The translations under genes and the position numbers were made by a program. Below the pieces are notes generated by a model. It saw only the letters and a list, made by a program, of their open reading frames with translations, ran no database searches and was not told the DNA's origin. 64,000 bases of DNA from Candidatus Saccharimonadota bacterium (GTDB lineage Bacteria; Patescibacteriota; Saccharimonadia; Saccharimonadales; Saccharimonadaceae): assembly GCA_017545525.1 (NCBI GenBank), contig JAFWMT010000002.1:84215-148214 (forward strand), in the 5' to 3' direction. Below, one piece after another: positions 36,847 to 44,261 of the stretch (its first letter is position 1; each line of letters starts with the position of its first letter).

Positions 36847-36899
36847 GTTGTTCCTTTCTGTGGTATTAGCGGAATTATCCTCCCACAATTTAATTAACC
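36847..36899 (-). promoter_or_regulatory. rplA mRNA leader, possible L1 binding hairpin
   Basis: The ~52-nt leader contains TGTGG and CCACA (5-bp stem) around GGA-TAAT-TCC, upstream of the Shine-Dalgarno. It could be the L1 autoregulatory site, since L1 usually binds its own mRNA. Only the fold, not a consensus, supports this. Confidence 0.35.
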
Positions 36900-36904
36900 T
36901 ATAC

Positions 36905-36933
36905 ATTATACTAAATTTTCTCTAAAAAAGCAA
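36905..36933 (-). promoter_or_regulatory. rplA promoter
   Basis: On the minus strand TTGCTT (36933-36928), 17 bp, TATAAT (36910-36905). Confidence 0.65.
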
Positions 36934-36940
36934 GAAAAAC

Positions 36941-36964
36941 GGGGGGAGCACTAAGTCTCCCCCC
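36941..36964 (-). terminator. Terminator downstream of the 196-aa gene
   Basis: GGGGGGAG (36941-36948) pairs with CTCCCCCC (36957-36964), loop of 8 nt; on the minus strand it is followed by GTTTTTCTTG, a rho-independent terminator pattern. Confidence 0.75.
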
Positions 36965-37029
36965 TTCGCTAAAGGAGTATATATAAAATGATCACTCTCG
37001 AAAGAGCAACCGCTTTGCCCCTTTGATGC

Positions 37030-37620
37030 CTATTCGGCATCGCTTAAAGTTGCTAGAGATTCCTCTATTGCTTTGGACAGTTCTTCTTTTTCCGAATTAT
37101 CCAAATCGACGTCAGAGAGAATCTCTCCCTTTAAATCTTCCAAGAGGATCCTTATATACCAAGTCACCTCTTGTTTCTTTTTAAGTCGTCTTGCTCTGGC
37201 CGAATAGCTAGAGATATATGACGACACTACTTGGTAGTGTTTTACTTCACCTTCATAGTAGCGAATCCGCTCCCAGATGGTTTTGTAATACACTCCCTCC
37301 TTTTTTTCTTTCTCGACCTCATAAATATGATTGGTCAAGTCTTCTTCGGAGAGGTTAGAGATTAAAACTCTTGCTTTCTCCGGGTCTCTAATTCTCATCA
37401 GCTTCAATTCGGCGAAACCTTCACACATAAAGAATGTGCCGATTTTTGAATCTCTGATACGGAGACCTAATTTACGCGCTCCATACAGCCATATGTCGTA
37501 TATCGCCAACATGTAACTGCATTCTTTCCAGAGCCCTAGGAGCACTCCCCCGTTCTCGCTCCTAATTGCGACGGATGACTGCGTCATCGCCTTCTCAATT
37601 GCCACTTGTGGACTCACCAA
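37030..37620 (-). CDS. Unknown cytoplasmic helical protein, 196 aa
   Basis: No recognised family. It is all-helical by composition with long Lys/Glu/Tyr-rich helices (VEKEKKEGVYYKTIWERIRYYE, ARRLKKKQEVTWYIRIL). It lies between rplA and rplK but has its own promoter, whose -35 lies inside the rplK terminator. The start is TTG 37620 or GTG 37617, with AAAGGGG 8-11 nt upstream and a 6-codon mini-ORF ending right before it. It could be a regulator of the ribosomal genes or a passenger; nothing in the sequence decides. Confidence 0.7.
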   Translation of the reverse strand: MVSPQVAIEKAMTQSSVAIRSENGGVLLGLWKECSYMLAIYDIWLYGARKLGLRIRDSKIGTFFMCEGFAELKLMRIRDPEKARVLISNLSEEDLTNHIYEVEKEKKEGVYYKTIWERIRYYEGEVKHYQVVSSYISSYSARARRLKKKQEVTWYIRILLEDLKGEILSDVDLDNSEKEELSKAIEESLATLSDAE

Positions 37621-37626
37621 GTTTAA

Positions 37627-37647
37627 TCACCCCTTTTCTTTCTTCAT
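37627..37647 (-). other. Six-codon mini-ORF (MKKEKG) before the 196-aa gene
   Basis: ATG 37647 to TGA 37629-37627 encodes MKKEKG and its last codons contain the Shine-Dalgarno (AAAGGGG) of the following gene. It could couple translation to the TTG/GTG start 6 nt downstream. It may equally be chance. Confidence 0.3.
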
Positions 37648-37671
37648 GCTATGTCCAAAGTGTATCTTTCC

Positions 37672-37700
37672 ATTATATCACAGATAATCAAAAAAGTCAA
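37672..37700 (-). promoter_or_regulatory. Promoter of the 196-aa gene, overlapping the rplK terminator
   Basis: TTGACT (37700-37695) and TATAAT (37677-37672), 17-bp spacer, on the minus strand. The -35 hexamer is part of the terminator stem of rplK (37691-37702). Confidence 0.65.
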
Positions 37701-37720
37701 GCTAGACTGCTTGACTTTTT
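37691..37720. terminator. rplK terminator
   Basis: AAAAAGTCAAGC (37691-37702) and GCTTGACTTTTT (37709-37720), 12-bp perfect stem, 6-nt loop. Confidence 0.8.
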
Positions 37721-37734
37721 AGATAGATAAGAGA

Positions 37735-38163
37735 TTATTCTACAACTTCTACACCCATCGAACGCGCTGTCCCAGCCACAATTTTAATCGCCCCTTCGAT
37801 ATCAACTGCATTTAACTGATCCATCTTCTTTTCCGCGATTTCTTTTAATTGCGCCTTCGTAATCTTTCCGACCTTGTCTACATTCGGTTTGCCCGAACCT
37901 TTATCAATTTTAATCGCTTCGCGAATTAAATCATCTACTGGTTGGCCTAAAGATTTCCAATCAAATGTCCTATCTTCAAATACTCGAATATGTACAATTA
38001 CATTCTTGCCCATTAAATCTTTGGTCGCTTCGTTAAATGGGTTGATGAAATCCATCATATTAAGACCCCATTGACCAAGCGTTGAACCAACTGGAGGTCC
38101 AGCTGTTGCTCTTCCTGCCGGAATCCGAAGTTTAAGATTCCCAATTACCTTTTTTTCTGCCAT
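37735..38163 (-). CDS. rplK: Ribosomal protein uL11
   Basis: 142 aa: N-terminal KLRIPAGRATAGPPVGSTLGQWGLNMMDF and the C-terminal RNA-binding KITKAQLKEIAEKKMDQLNAVDIEGAIKIVAGTARSMGV-like region. Full length. Monocistronic by its own promoter and terminator, which is unusual as rplA normally follows directly. AAAGGG precedes ATG 38163. Confidence 0.97.
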   Translation of the reverse strand: MAEKKVIGNLKLRIPAGRATAGPPVGSTLGQWGLNMMDFINPFNEATKDLMGKNVIVHIRVFEDRTFDWKSLGQPVDDLIREAIKIDKGSGKPNVDKVGKITKAQLKEIAEKKMDQLNAVDIEGAIKIVAGTARSMGVEVVE

Positions 38164-38193
38164 AAAAATCCCTTTCTAGTGCGTAACGATGTT

Positions 38194-38222
38194 ATTATAT
38201 CAGTAAAGAGTAAAATAGTCAA
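38194..38222 (-). promoter_or_regulatory. rplK promoter
   Basis: TTGACT (38222-38217), 17-bp spacer, TATAAT (38199-38194) on the minus strand; the predicted leader is about 23 nt with AAAGGG. Confidence 0.7.
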
Positions 38223-38228
38223 TAAATA

Positions 38229-38333
38229 AGTATTAAAATTTTTGCAAGCGTGCCCTTCGGGCAGCAACTCCCAAGCCGCTCAGGCCAAGTCTTCAAGGCC
38301 CTTAGGACACATTTGCGAATATTTTGATACTAA
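38229..38333. repeat. Decayed palindromic element 5 between rplK and nusG
   Basis: Left arm 38229-38251 (AAGTATTAAAATTTTTGCAA) and right arm 38312-38333 (complement TTAGTATCAAAATATTCGCAA) match with several mismatches. The core is GC-rich (CCCTTCGGG, AAGCCGCTCAGGCC, AAGGCCCTTAGG). It lies downstream of nusG and may end its transcription. Confidence 0.6.
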
Positions 38334-38341
38334 ACTCTTAA

Positions 38342-38890
38342 TTAGTTTAATTGTTTCACTTGTAAAGCATCAAGCTCAACTGGCGTTTCGCGCCCAAACA
38401 TCGAAACCATGACTTTGAGCTTACCTTTTGCCGCATCAATCTCCGAAATCGCCCCGTCAAAGCCCTTAAACGGCCCATCCGTAATTGAAACTACTTCGCC
38501 AACCTCGTATTTAACCGAGAATTTCGGGTCTTCTACGCCCATGCGCTTCTTAATCTTCTTGATTTCTTTTTCCGAAACTGGCGTTGGATGAGTTCCGTTA
38601 CCAATAAATCCAGTCACCCCAGGCGTATTACGAATAATATACCAAGTCTCATCCGAAAGTTTCATGTCTACTAAGACATACCCCTGCAGAATTTTTCGAT
38701 CGACAATCTTTCTTTTGCCGTTTTTAATCTCAATTTGCTTTTCTTTCGGTACAATTGCTTCAAAAATTTTATTCGCCATTTCCACGGTATTAACCCGTTG
38801 GTTGATCGAATCCGCGACCTTATCTTCGTACCCTGAATAGGTCGAAATCGCGTACCAAGCTCTTGTATCATCATATCGGTTTACTGCCAT
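38342..38890 (-). CDS. nusG: Transcription antitermination factor NusG
   Basis: 182 aa. NGN domain: RAWYAISTYSGYEDKVADSI, QGYVLVDMKLSDETWYIIRNTPGVTGFIG; KOW domain: GEVVSITDGPFKGFDGAISEIDAAKGKLKVMVSMFGRETPVEL. Follows secE with 10 bp between, as in most bacteria. AAGGAG precedes ATG 38890. Confidence 0.97.
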   Translation of the reverse strand: MAVNRYDDTRAWYAISTYSGYEDKVADSINQRVNTVEMANKIFEAIVPKEKQIEIKNGKRKIVDRKILQGYVLVDMKLSDETWYIIRNTPGVTGFIGNGTHPTPVSEKEIKKIKKRMGVEDPKFSVKYEVGEVVSITDGPFKGFDGAISEIDAAKGKLKVMVSMFGRETPVELDALQVKQLN

Positions 38891-38900
38891 GATAGTCTCC

Positions 38901-39287
38901 TTATCCTAAAATTAAATTAAATAACCATGAAAAGAACATATCGAGTAATGAGATAATTACTACGAAAAGCGCCGTATAGACTAAGACTGCTAGTACCATT
39001 TTCCAGGTCGCTTTGCGGTTTGGCCATCGTACTTGCCTTAATTCTCGCCACGAATCGCGAATATATCGCCATAAATAAACAAATGGTCGAATTAATATAA
39101 AAGGCTTCTTTTCTTTAGTTTTTTTATCGCTCGAAATTTCCTTTTCGGCTTTTTTTAGTTCTTTCTGCTTGATTTTATCCGTTTTTTTGTCTTTCACAAC
39201 AACTTTTTTTCGAGTAATTGCCGGCACGTCTGTCTCTTCCTTTTTCGAAGGACCGTCGCTCGCCTTAATTCTTGTAATCTTAGCCAT
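38901..39287 (-). CDS. secE: Preprotein translocase subunit SecE, N-terminally extended
   Basis: 128 aa: the C-terminal ~60 residues are SecE (RDSWRELRQVRWPNRKATWKMVLAVLVYTALFV), with one transmembrane helix. The N-terminal ~65 residues are highly basic and Lys-rich (VVKDKKTDKIKQKELKKAEKE), longer than in most single-helix SecE proteins. AAGGAG before ATG 39287. Confidence 0.93.
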   Translation of the reverse strand: MAKITRIKASDGPSKKEETDVPAITRKKVVVKDKKTDKIKQKELKKAEKEISSDKKTKEKKPFILIRPFVYLWRYIRDSWRELRQVRWPNRKATWKMVLAVLVYTALFVVIISLLDMFFSWLFNLILG

Positions 39288-39308
39288 CTTACTCCTTATT
39301 ATTAAAAA

Positions 39309-39326
39309 AAGTCTGATACCAGACTT
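39309..39326 (-). terminator. Hairpin ending the phosphorylase gene and starting the secE mRNA
   Basis: AAGTCTG (39309-39315) pairs with CAGACTT (39320-39326); on the minus strand T7 follows. The secE -10 box (39338-39333) puts the secE mRNA start at about 39326, the first base of this hairpin. So it can act as terminator for upstream reads and as a 5'-terminal hairpin or attenuator for secE. Confidence 0.65.
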
Positions 39327-39332
39327 GTCAAC

Positions 39333-39361
39333 ATTATACTACTTCGGGAATAAATAGTCAA
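39333..39361 (-). promoter_or_regulatory. secE-nusG promoter
   Basis: TTGACT (39361-39356), 17-bp spacer, TATAAT (39338-39333); most of it lies in the last codons of the phosphorylase gene. Confidence 0.7.
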
Positions 39362-41087
39362 GATAATCTTTCATCATCCTCGCGCCCGAAACTACCGGTA
39401 AGAAAGTAGTTAGTTGTTGCTTAATGATGGCTTCAAGGTCAAAATTACTTTCATCAGCCAAAATCGCTTCCTCCATCCTTTGATAGAGCATATTTAATTC
39501 CTCTTCTTCATTCGCCCCTGAAACATTCAGATAGGAATTAATCGAACCGTCCGCGACGCCTCCATCGTGTGTAGAAATTAGAAAACTCAAGTTCGCCACG
39601 TCTTTCATCCACGAAGTCCCGCAAGCCTCTAATCCTACAATCGGGACGTTAATCGCTGCATTTGCTCCGCAAGAAAGCCCATAAGCCAATTTTTCGTCAT
39701 AATTCGGCAGATAATGTACATGTTCTCTTAAGTAGTCGTCTTTCTCGACGATTTCCAATATCTTATACAACTTTTTCGACATCGTCTCATCCCCAGCGTG
39801 CACTCTTCCCGCTATAATATAATATGCCCCGCGTTTTTCGAGAATATTTCTTAATCTCACCGGATCGCGAAAAACTAAATCTGGCCTTTTATAATCTACA
39901 AACCGACGTTTAAAGTCGAAAATAAAATCATCATCATTAAACTCTAAAATCTTTCCATTCTGATCCGGATAATTAGTTAAAATTTCGTTTAAAACTCGTC
40001 TTCCATTAACTTTAAAACCGCGAATACGGTTAGCCGTCAATAAGTCTAATTTTATTTCAAAGTTTGCAGTCGGCGCGTCATATTGATCAATTATTTGTTC
40101 CCGGTGATAAAAATCCAATATTTCCGGCATCACCCACTTCCGCATATCGATTCCGTTCGTAATCGCTTTAAATTTTACTTTATTACCCGCAACATCTTTA
40201 TAATTTGCTACTCTTGCGTGTAATTTCGAAACCCCACTTCTAAGTTCCGCAATTTCAATCGTTACCGAAGACAATTTGATATGTCCATTCGTAAATTTAT
40301 CTTCTAGCCATTTTTTCACTGCTAATGACTTTAGATTCGGGAAAACAAAACGCTCAAACTGTTCATAGCTAAATTCCGCCTCCGCTGCCTGGACTAAAGT
40401 ATGGTTAGTATATAAAGTATGTTTTCTCGTATAAACTACCGCCTCGTAAAAATCCATCCCATTTCTGACCAATTCATCCAATCTCGCCAACGCCGCGAAA
40501 AATGTTGCCACTTCGTTTAGTTGCATAATTGCCGGCTTTAATCCTAATAGCTTCAGGGCCGAATATCCGCCAAAACCTAAAGCCACTTCCTGGTATAGCC
40601 GGTGATCCGAACCACTCATTCCCGAATATAGTTCACCAAAATTCGGTTCCGTAATCGCTACAATCCGCGTGTTCTTAAATCTTTTTTCAATTACTTCAAG
40701 CGCACACAAATTTCCGCAACATTTAATATTCACTCTATCAATTAATCTAAAGCCAAAATCATGATAATCGACTTTTTTATGCTCGTCTTCGACTTTCCCG
40801 TCTTTAATTAGCTGACGTGTTTCCGACGGATAGAAAGGCGTAATTAAGACAAACGGAATTTCCATTTCTTCCGCCACTCTACGCGTATCAGCCGCCAGTA
40901 CCCCTAGCCCTCCGCCTCCACGAATTCCATTTTCTTGGTCATATAGTTCAATCGTCCAATAAGTATAGGGCCGTTCGTCCGAAATCGCCTTGGTTAAATG
41001 TTTCCGCTCGGTCGCTTCATAAAAAATCTCTACATCTTCAATATTTTCTAGTGGATGATAAAAATACTGCCCATCTTCATCGTTCAT
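39339..41087 (-). CDS. Alpha-glucan (glycogen/maltodextrin) phosphorylase, GT35 family
   Basis: 582 aa, the short prokaryotic type. Visible are GGGGLGVLAAD, MQLNEVATFFAALARLDEL (active-site loop), KAITNGIDMRKW, DFKRRFVDYKRPDLVFRD, IIAGRVHAGDE, and the PLP-lysine region EACGTSWMKDVANLSFLISTHDGG. It releases glucose-1-phosphate from alpha-glucans. With the GH97 enzyme in this window it points to use of glucose polymers. TATAAT lies 7 nt before ATG 41087. Confidence 0.88.
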   Translation of the reverse strand: MNDEDGQYFYHPLENIEDVEIFYEATERKHLTKAISDERPYTYWTIELYDQENGIRGGGGLGVLAADTRRVAEEMEIPFVLITPFYPSETRQLIKDGKVEDEHKKVDYHDFGFRLIDRVNIKCCGNLCALEVIEKRFKNTRIVAITEPNFGELYSGMSGSDHRLYQEVALGFGGYSALKLLGLKPAIMQLNEVATFFAALARLDELVRNGMDFYEAVVYTRKHTLYTNHTLVQAAEAEFSYEQFERFVFPNLKSLAVKKWLEDKFTNGHIKLSSVTIEIAELRSGVSKLHARVANYKDVAGNKVKFKAITNGIDMRKWVMPEILDFYHREQIIDQYDAPTANFEIKLDLLTANRIRGFKVNGRRVLNEILTNYPDQNGKILEFNDDDFIFDFKRRFVDYKRPDLVFRDPVRLRNILEKRGAYYIIAGRVHAGDETMSKKLYKILEIVEKDDYLREHVHYLPNYDEKLAYGLSCGANAAINVPIVGLEACGTSWMKDVANLSFLISTHDGGVADGSINSYLNVSGANEEEELNMLYQRMEEAILADESNFDLEAIIKQQLTTFLPVVSGARMMKDYLDYLFPK

Positions 41088-41105
41088 GCTTATGATTATA
41101 ACACA

Positions 41106-42068
41106 CTAATACCAAAAAGTCTTTGGTAATTTGTCCGCAATTCTTTGGTGAAATTCAAAGTCAAAACCCTCTAATCGTTTCGGATTTTTCGTTTTAAAAT
41201 ATTTTTTTCGGATGTAATCTGCCGTCATAATTTCGCCAGGAATCAAACGATATTTTTTATAAAAGTTTAAACCTCGTTTATAGTTTTTTGGTGGCAAAAT
41301 CGCCATTGGTAAAAAGTCACATTTCATTTCTGGATCAGAATATAGTTTTACTGCCAGCATCGACATTGTCGGGATAATTTCTTCTTCCCCTCTATATACT
41401 TCTTCATTTTTAAAGACAGTTGCCTGTCTCGTTGCTGATGGCGCGACAAAAATCACCCCGCCTTCTTTCACTGTATCATGTGATAATTTTGTATAAATAT
41501 CGCGAAATTCGCGTTTCAAACGATTGCCTTGCTCATACTTAAAAGTCCCCTCTTTCAAATTCATCTTTTTCCAGGTCGAAGGCGTAATAGTCGGAGTAAG
41601 AATAATGCCAAGTCGTTTAATTCGATCATAGTTAGTCGCAAGCGCTTCATACCATGGTAAGTTGACCGGAAAACACATCGGCTTCTCGCCCATAATATCA
41701 ATTTTCATCATCAAAATTCGACCAATTTCTCCTAGTGACGGATGGTTAAAGCCAATCACTAGCCCATTATCGCGATCTTTTGGCATTCCAGCGTATGAAC
41801 CGGGCGCAAGTTTTGCCAAAACTTTCACTAATTTTTTTCGCGCGTTTTTATTATGTTTTTCAACATCATTTTTCGGCCCAGTTGCTCTGAAAAAATAATT
41901 AACTGCCGCATTACAGGCTTTTCCGACCGGAACCATCTCTTTTCTCAAATCTTCTGCTCCGAGCGTCGTTAAAAGTGAATAATTTTCGTGTTGAATCTTA
42001 TTAATTATCTCTTCCGCCGTTAGATTTTCTAATTCTGCTCTTGTGAATGTCTTTTTTTGCTTTGCCAT
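41106..42068 (-). CDS. PlsC-like acyltransferase family protein
   Basis: 320 aa. The start of the catalytic region reads VIGFNHPSLGEIGRI, resembling the NHxxxxD/E acyltransferase box with Glu as acid, and later VAPSATRQ replaces the usual PEGTRS. The family transfers acyl chains to glycerol phosphates. No membrane helix is obvious. Start ATG 42068 (MAKQKKT) with TATAAT 9 nt upstream; any longer frame would run antisense through the tRNA-Gln and is rejected. Confidence 0.65.
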   Translation of the reverse strand: MAKQKKTFTRAELENLTAEEIINKIQHENYSLLTTLGAEDLRKEMVPVGKACNAAVNYFFRATGPKNDVEKHNKNARKKLVKVLAKLAPGSYAGMPKDRDNGLVIGFNHPSLGEIGRILMMKIDIMGEKPMCFPVNLPWYEALATNYDRIKRLGIILTPTITPSTWKKMNLKEGTFKYEQGNRLKREFRDIYTKLSHDTVKEGGVIFVAPSATRQATVFKNEEVYRGEEEIIPTMSMLAVKLYSDPEMKCDFLPMAILPPKNYKRGLNFYKKYRLIPGEIMTADYIRKKYFKTKNPKRLEGFDFEFHQRIADKLPKTFWY

Positions 42069-42104
42069 AATATATTTATTATAGCATTTTTTTAGAGTTT
42101 GTGG

Positions 42105-42110
42105 TAAAAT
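42105..42110 (+). promoter_or_regulatory. -10 box for tRNA-Gln
   Basis: TAAAAT preceded by TGG, about 26 bp before the mature tRNA; the only candidate in the gap. Confidence 0.45.
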
Positions 42111-42136
42111 ATGAAGAGACCAATTATTCGATAGAT

Positions 42137-42211
42137 TGGGGTGTCGCCAAGTGGTAAGGCATCGGGTTCTGGTCCCGACATTCGTGGGTTCGAGTCCTAC
42201 CACCCCAGCCA
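42137..42211 (+). tRNA. tRNA-Gln (CTG anticodon)
   Basis: Cloverleaf: acceptor TGGGGTG (42137-42143) with CACCCCA (42201-42207), D arm GTCGCCAAGTGGTAAGGC, anticodon stem TCGGG/CCCGA with loop TTCTGGT (anticodon CTG), T arm GTGGGTTCGAGTCCTAC, discriminator G and encoded CCA. Reads CAG codons. Confidence 0.95.
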
Positions 42212-42251
42212 TATAAAATATTCCTGACATTACGTCAAGAATATTTTATAT
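42211..42251 (+). terminator. Hairpin after tRNA-Gln
   Basis: ATATAAAATATTC (42211-42223) and GAATATTTTATAT (42239-42251) are perfect inverted 13-mers with inner TGAC/GTCA. It probably ends tRNA transcription and separates it from the next promoter. Confidence 0.6.
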
Positions 42252-42259
42252 TTCATCTA

Positions 42260-42287
42260 TTGCATTTCTCGTGGAGGGGGGTATAAT
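42260..42287 (+). promoter_or_regulatory. Promoter of the surface protein gene, leaderless
   Basis: TTGCAT (42260-42265), 16-bp spacer with a GGAGGGGGG run, TATAAT (42282-42287), then 6 nt ATAACC and ATG 42294. The same arrangement and the same ATAACC occur before the paralog at 50728. Confidence 0.7.
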
Positions 42288-42293
42288 ATAACC

Positions 42294-44243
42294 ATGAGTA
42301 TAAAGGAGCTATACCCTGCCCTAGCTTTAGCTAGTCTAGCGCTGAGTTCCTTTTTCATTCTTTCTAGCTCTCCAGTCTCCGCAGACGACGCTTCCGTAGA
42401 TGATGTTGTAATTAATGTACCTATATCCTGTACCATGAGCAGTAGTGGAGAGAATTCACATACTGCTACAGTTCCTAATAATACCACCCGCTCTGATATC
42501 GGTACCACTACAGTTAACGCCTTTTGTAATGACACAGGAGGCTTTGCTATTTATGCCATAGGCTATACGGATGAGACTTATGGTAAAACAGTACTGGCTA
42601 GTGCCACGCTAGGTAGCACTAAAGACATTGCTACTGGTACCGCTACTAGTGGCTCTACTTCTAACTGGGCCATGAAACTCACTAATACAGGTACTACCTA
42701 TCCTGTAACTATCCAGAATAGTTTTGGTTCTTATCATAGCGTACCAAGTGCTTATACTTTAGTAGCTAGTCGTACTTCCGGTACTGCTGTAGGCACTGGT
42801 GCCACTGGTGCTACTTTTACTACTACCTATAGAGCTTTTATTTCTTCTACTCAACCTGCTGATACTTATACTGGAAAGGTTAAATACACCATGGTGCATC
42901 CAGCAAGCGAAGTACCGCTTCAGCCTCAGACAGCCACTTCTGGCTGTATTAACTACTTTGCCAACGCATCTACTGCTGTGGGCACTATGGGTTGTCAAAC
43001 AGTTTCTACTTCAGCTACTTCGGCTAATCTTCTTTCTTCCAATTTTAGCCGAGCTGGCTACGGCTTCGCTGGCTGGAGTGACTCTTTTGATTATGCCACT
43101 AATGCTAATGCTAAATTTTATGGTCCACAAGAAAAAATCACTTTCGCTGCTGGACAATATACCGGTTCTAATAGTGGTTTAGCTCTTTATGCTGTGTGGG
43201 TGCAAAGTGCTGGTACTTTGCAAGACACACCTAAAGTTATCGCACTTTGTGGCTCAAATGGTGTTGGTGGTACTCTTACTATTGCTCCAACTGATGGTAC
43301 TGCCAATCTCTCATCGGTCTCTGCCCTTACCGACCTACGTGATAACCAGACATATGCTATAGCGAGGCTAGCTGATGGTAAATGTTGGATGATTGAAAAT
43401 CTAAGGCTAGAAGCAGAAAACACTAGAACCGCCGAGAAACAAACTTTGGCGCAAGGTTATGGTACATCTACTACTTATGGTAATTTCGGTGGCCTAGCCG
43501 ATGCCGAACAAACTTTCCCCGATACCTACGCTGCCAATAGCCTCTATTATTCTGGCACTCAACAAGGTACCGCTAACATAAATATTGGCACAAGCAACGA
43601 CCCAGGTTACCGTATGCCACGCTATAATAATATAAACAATCAGTCTACTTCCACCAATCGCCCGCAAAATCCCACCACCAATTCAGCTACTAATAGCACT
43701 ACCAATGCTGGCATGTATAGCTACGGTAATTATTACACATGGCACGCTGCTATCGCAGACCTCACTTATAATGGTACTCTCAATAATTCCACTACTAGTA
43801 CATCCCTCTGCCCAGCTGGATGGCATTTACCGACTGGCGGTCTTGCTAATGCAAACGGCGTAAATGTCACCGGAAACCCTAGTACTTTCCGTGAATTCTA
43901 TAATCTAGGTTATGAACTTATGGATGAAATAAAAACCGCTTATCAAGATCAATTAAATAGCGGAAATTCCTATTATGCGTCTACTACTAACACCGCCGGT
44001 AAAAACGCCATCGAAGCCTTTAAAAGCTTTCCAAATAATTTTCTTTATTCTGGCGCTGTTAATGCATCATCGATATTCAATAGGGGTAGTGCCGGTTTAT
44101 ATTGGTCGTCTACTGCGGATACTAATACTAAATCGTACGGATTTTACTTTTATAGTAATCGTGCTGCCCCAGGGACATGGAGCCTCGATAAAAGCAAAGG
44201 TTACAGTATCAGATGCGTTGCCAATGTTCCCGCAGCACAATAA
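42294..44243 (+). CDS. Surface protein with Fibrobacter-type C-type-lectin-like domain, paralog A, 649 aa
   Basis: Signal peptide 1-30 (cleavage after PVSA). Residues 31-215: a Ser/Thr-rich domain shared with the other paralogs (FAIYAIGYTDETYG, ATSGSTSNWAMKL, FGSYHSVPSAYT, YRAFISSTQPADTY). Residues ~220-305: a Listeria/Bacteroides-type (Flg_new) repeat (RAGYGFAGWSDSF ... LALYAVWV). Residues ~325-645: the Fibrobacter succinogenes paralogous (FSL) domain with GKCWMIENLRL, LCPAGWHLPTGG, FPNNFLYSG, GLYWSS and a terminal YSIRCVA. Such domains adopt a lectin/FGE-like fold and bind ligands on the surface. No sortase motif. Leaderless start. Confidence 0.85.
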   Translation: MSIKELYPALALASLALSSFFILSSSPVSADDASVDDVVINVPISCTMSSSGENSHTATVPNNTTRSDIGTTTVNAFCNDTGGFAIYAIGYTDETYGKTVLASATLGSTKDIATGTATSGSTSNWAMKLTNTGTTYPVTIQNSFGSYHSVPSAYTLVASRTSGTAVGTGATGATFTTTYRAFISSTQPADTYTGKVKYTMVHPASEVPLQPQTATSGCINYFANASTAVGTMGCQTVSTSATSANLLSSNFSRAGYGFAGWSDSFDYATNANAKFYGPQEKITFAAGQYTGSNSGLALYAVWVQSAGTLQDTPKVIALCGSNGVGGTLTIAPTDGTANLSSVSALTDLRDNQTYAIARLADGKCWMIENLRLEAENTRTAEKQTLAQGYGTSTTYGNFGGLADAEQTFPDTYAANSLYYSGTQQGTANINIGTSNDPGYRMPRYNNINNQSTSTNRPQNPTTNSATNSTTNAGMYSYGNYYTWHAAIADLTYNGTLNNSTTSTSLCPAGWHLPTGGLANANGVNVTGNPSTFREFYNLGYELMDEIKTAYQDQLNSGNSYYASTTNTAGKNAIEAFKSFPNNFLYSGAVNASSIFNRGSAGLYWSSTADTNTKSYGFYFYSNRAAPGTWSLDKSKGYSIRCVANVPAAQ

Positions 44244-44261
44244 TAAGCAACCCCAAAATCT

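Noticed and set aside
42069..42230. N-terminal extension of the acyltransferase gene to 42230
   Set aside because: It would run antisense through the tRNA-Gln gene. The TATAAT-to-ATG geometry at 42068 supports the shorter protein.
41106..42230. Minus-strand ORF text GVVGLEPTNVGTRTRCLTTW
   Set aside because: This is a common artefact of translating tRNA genes antisense, not a protein.
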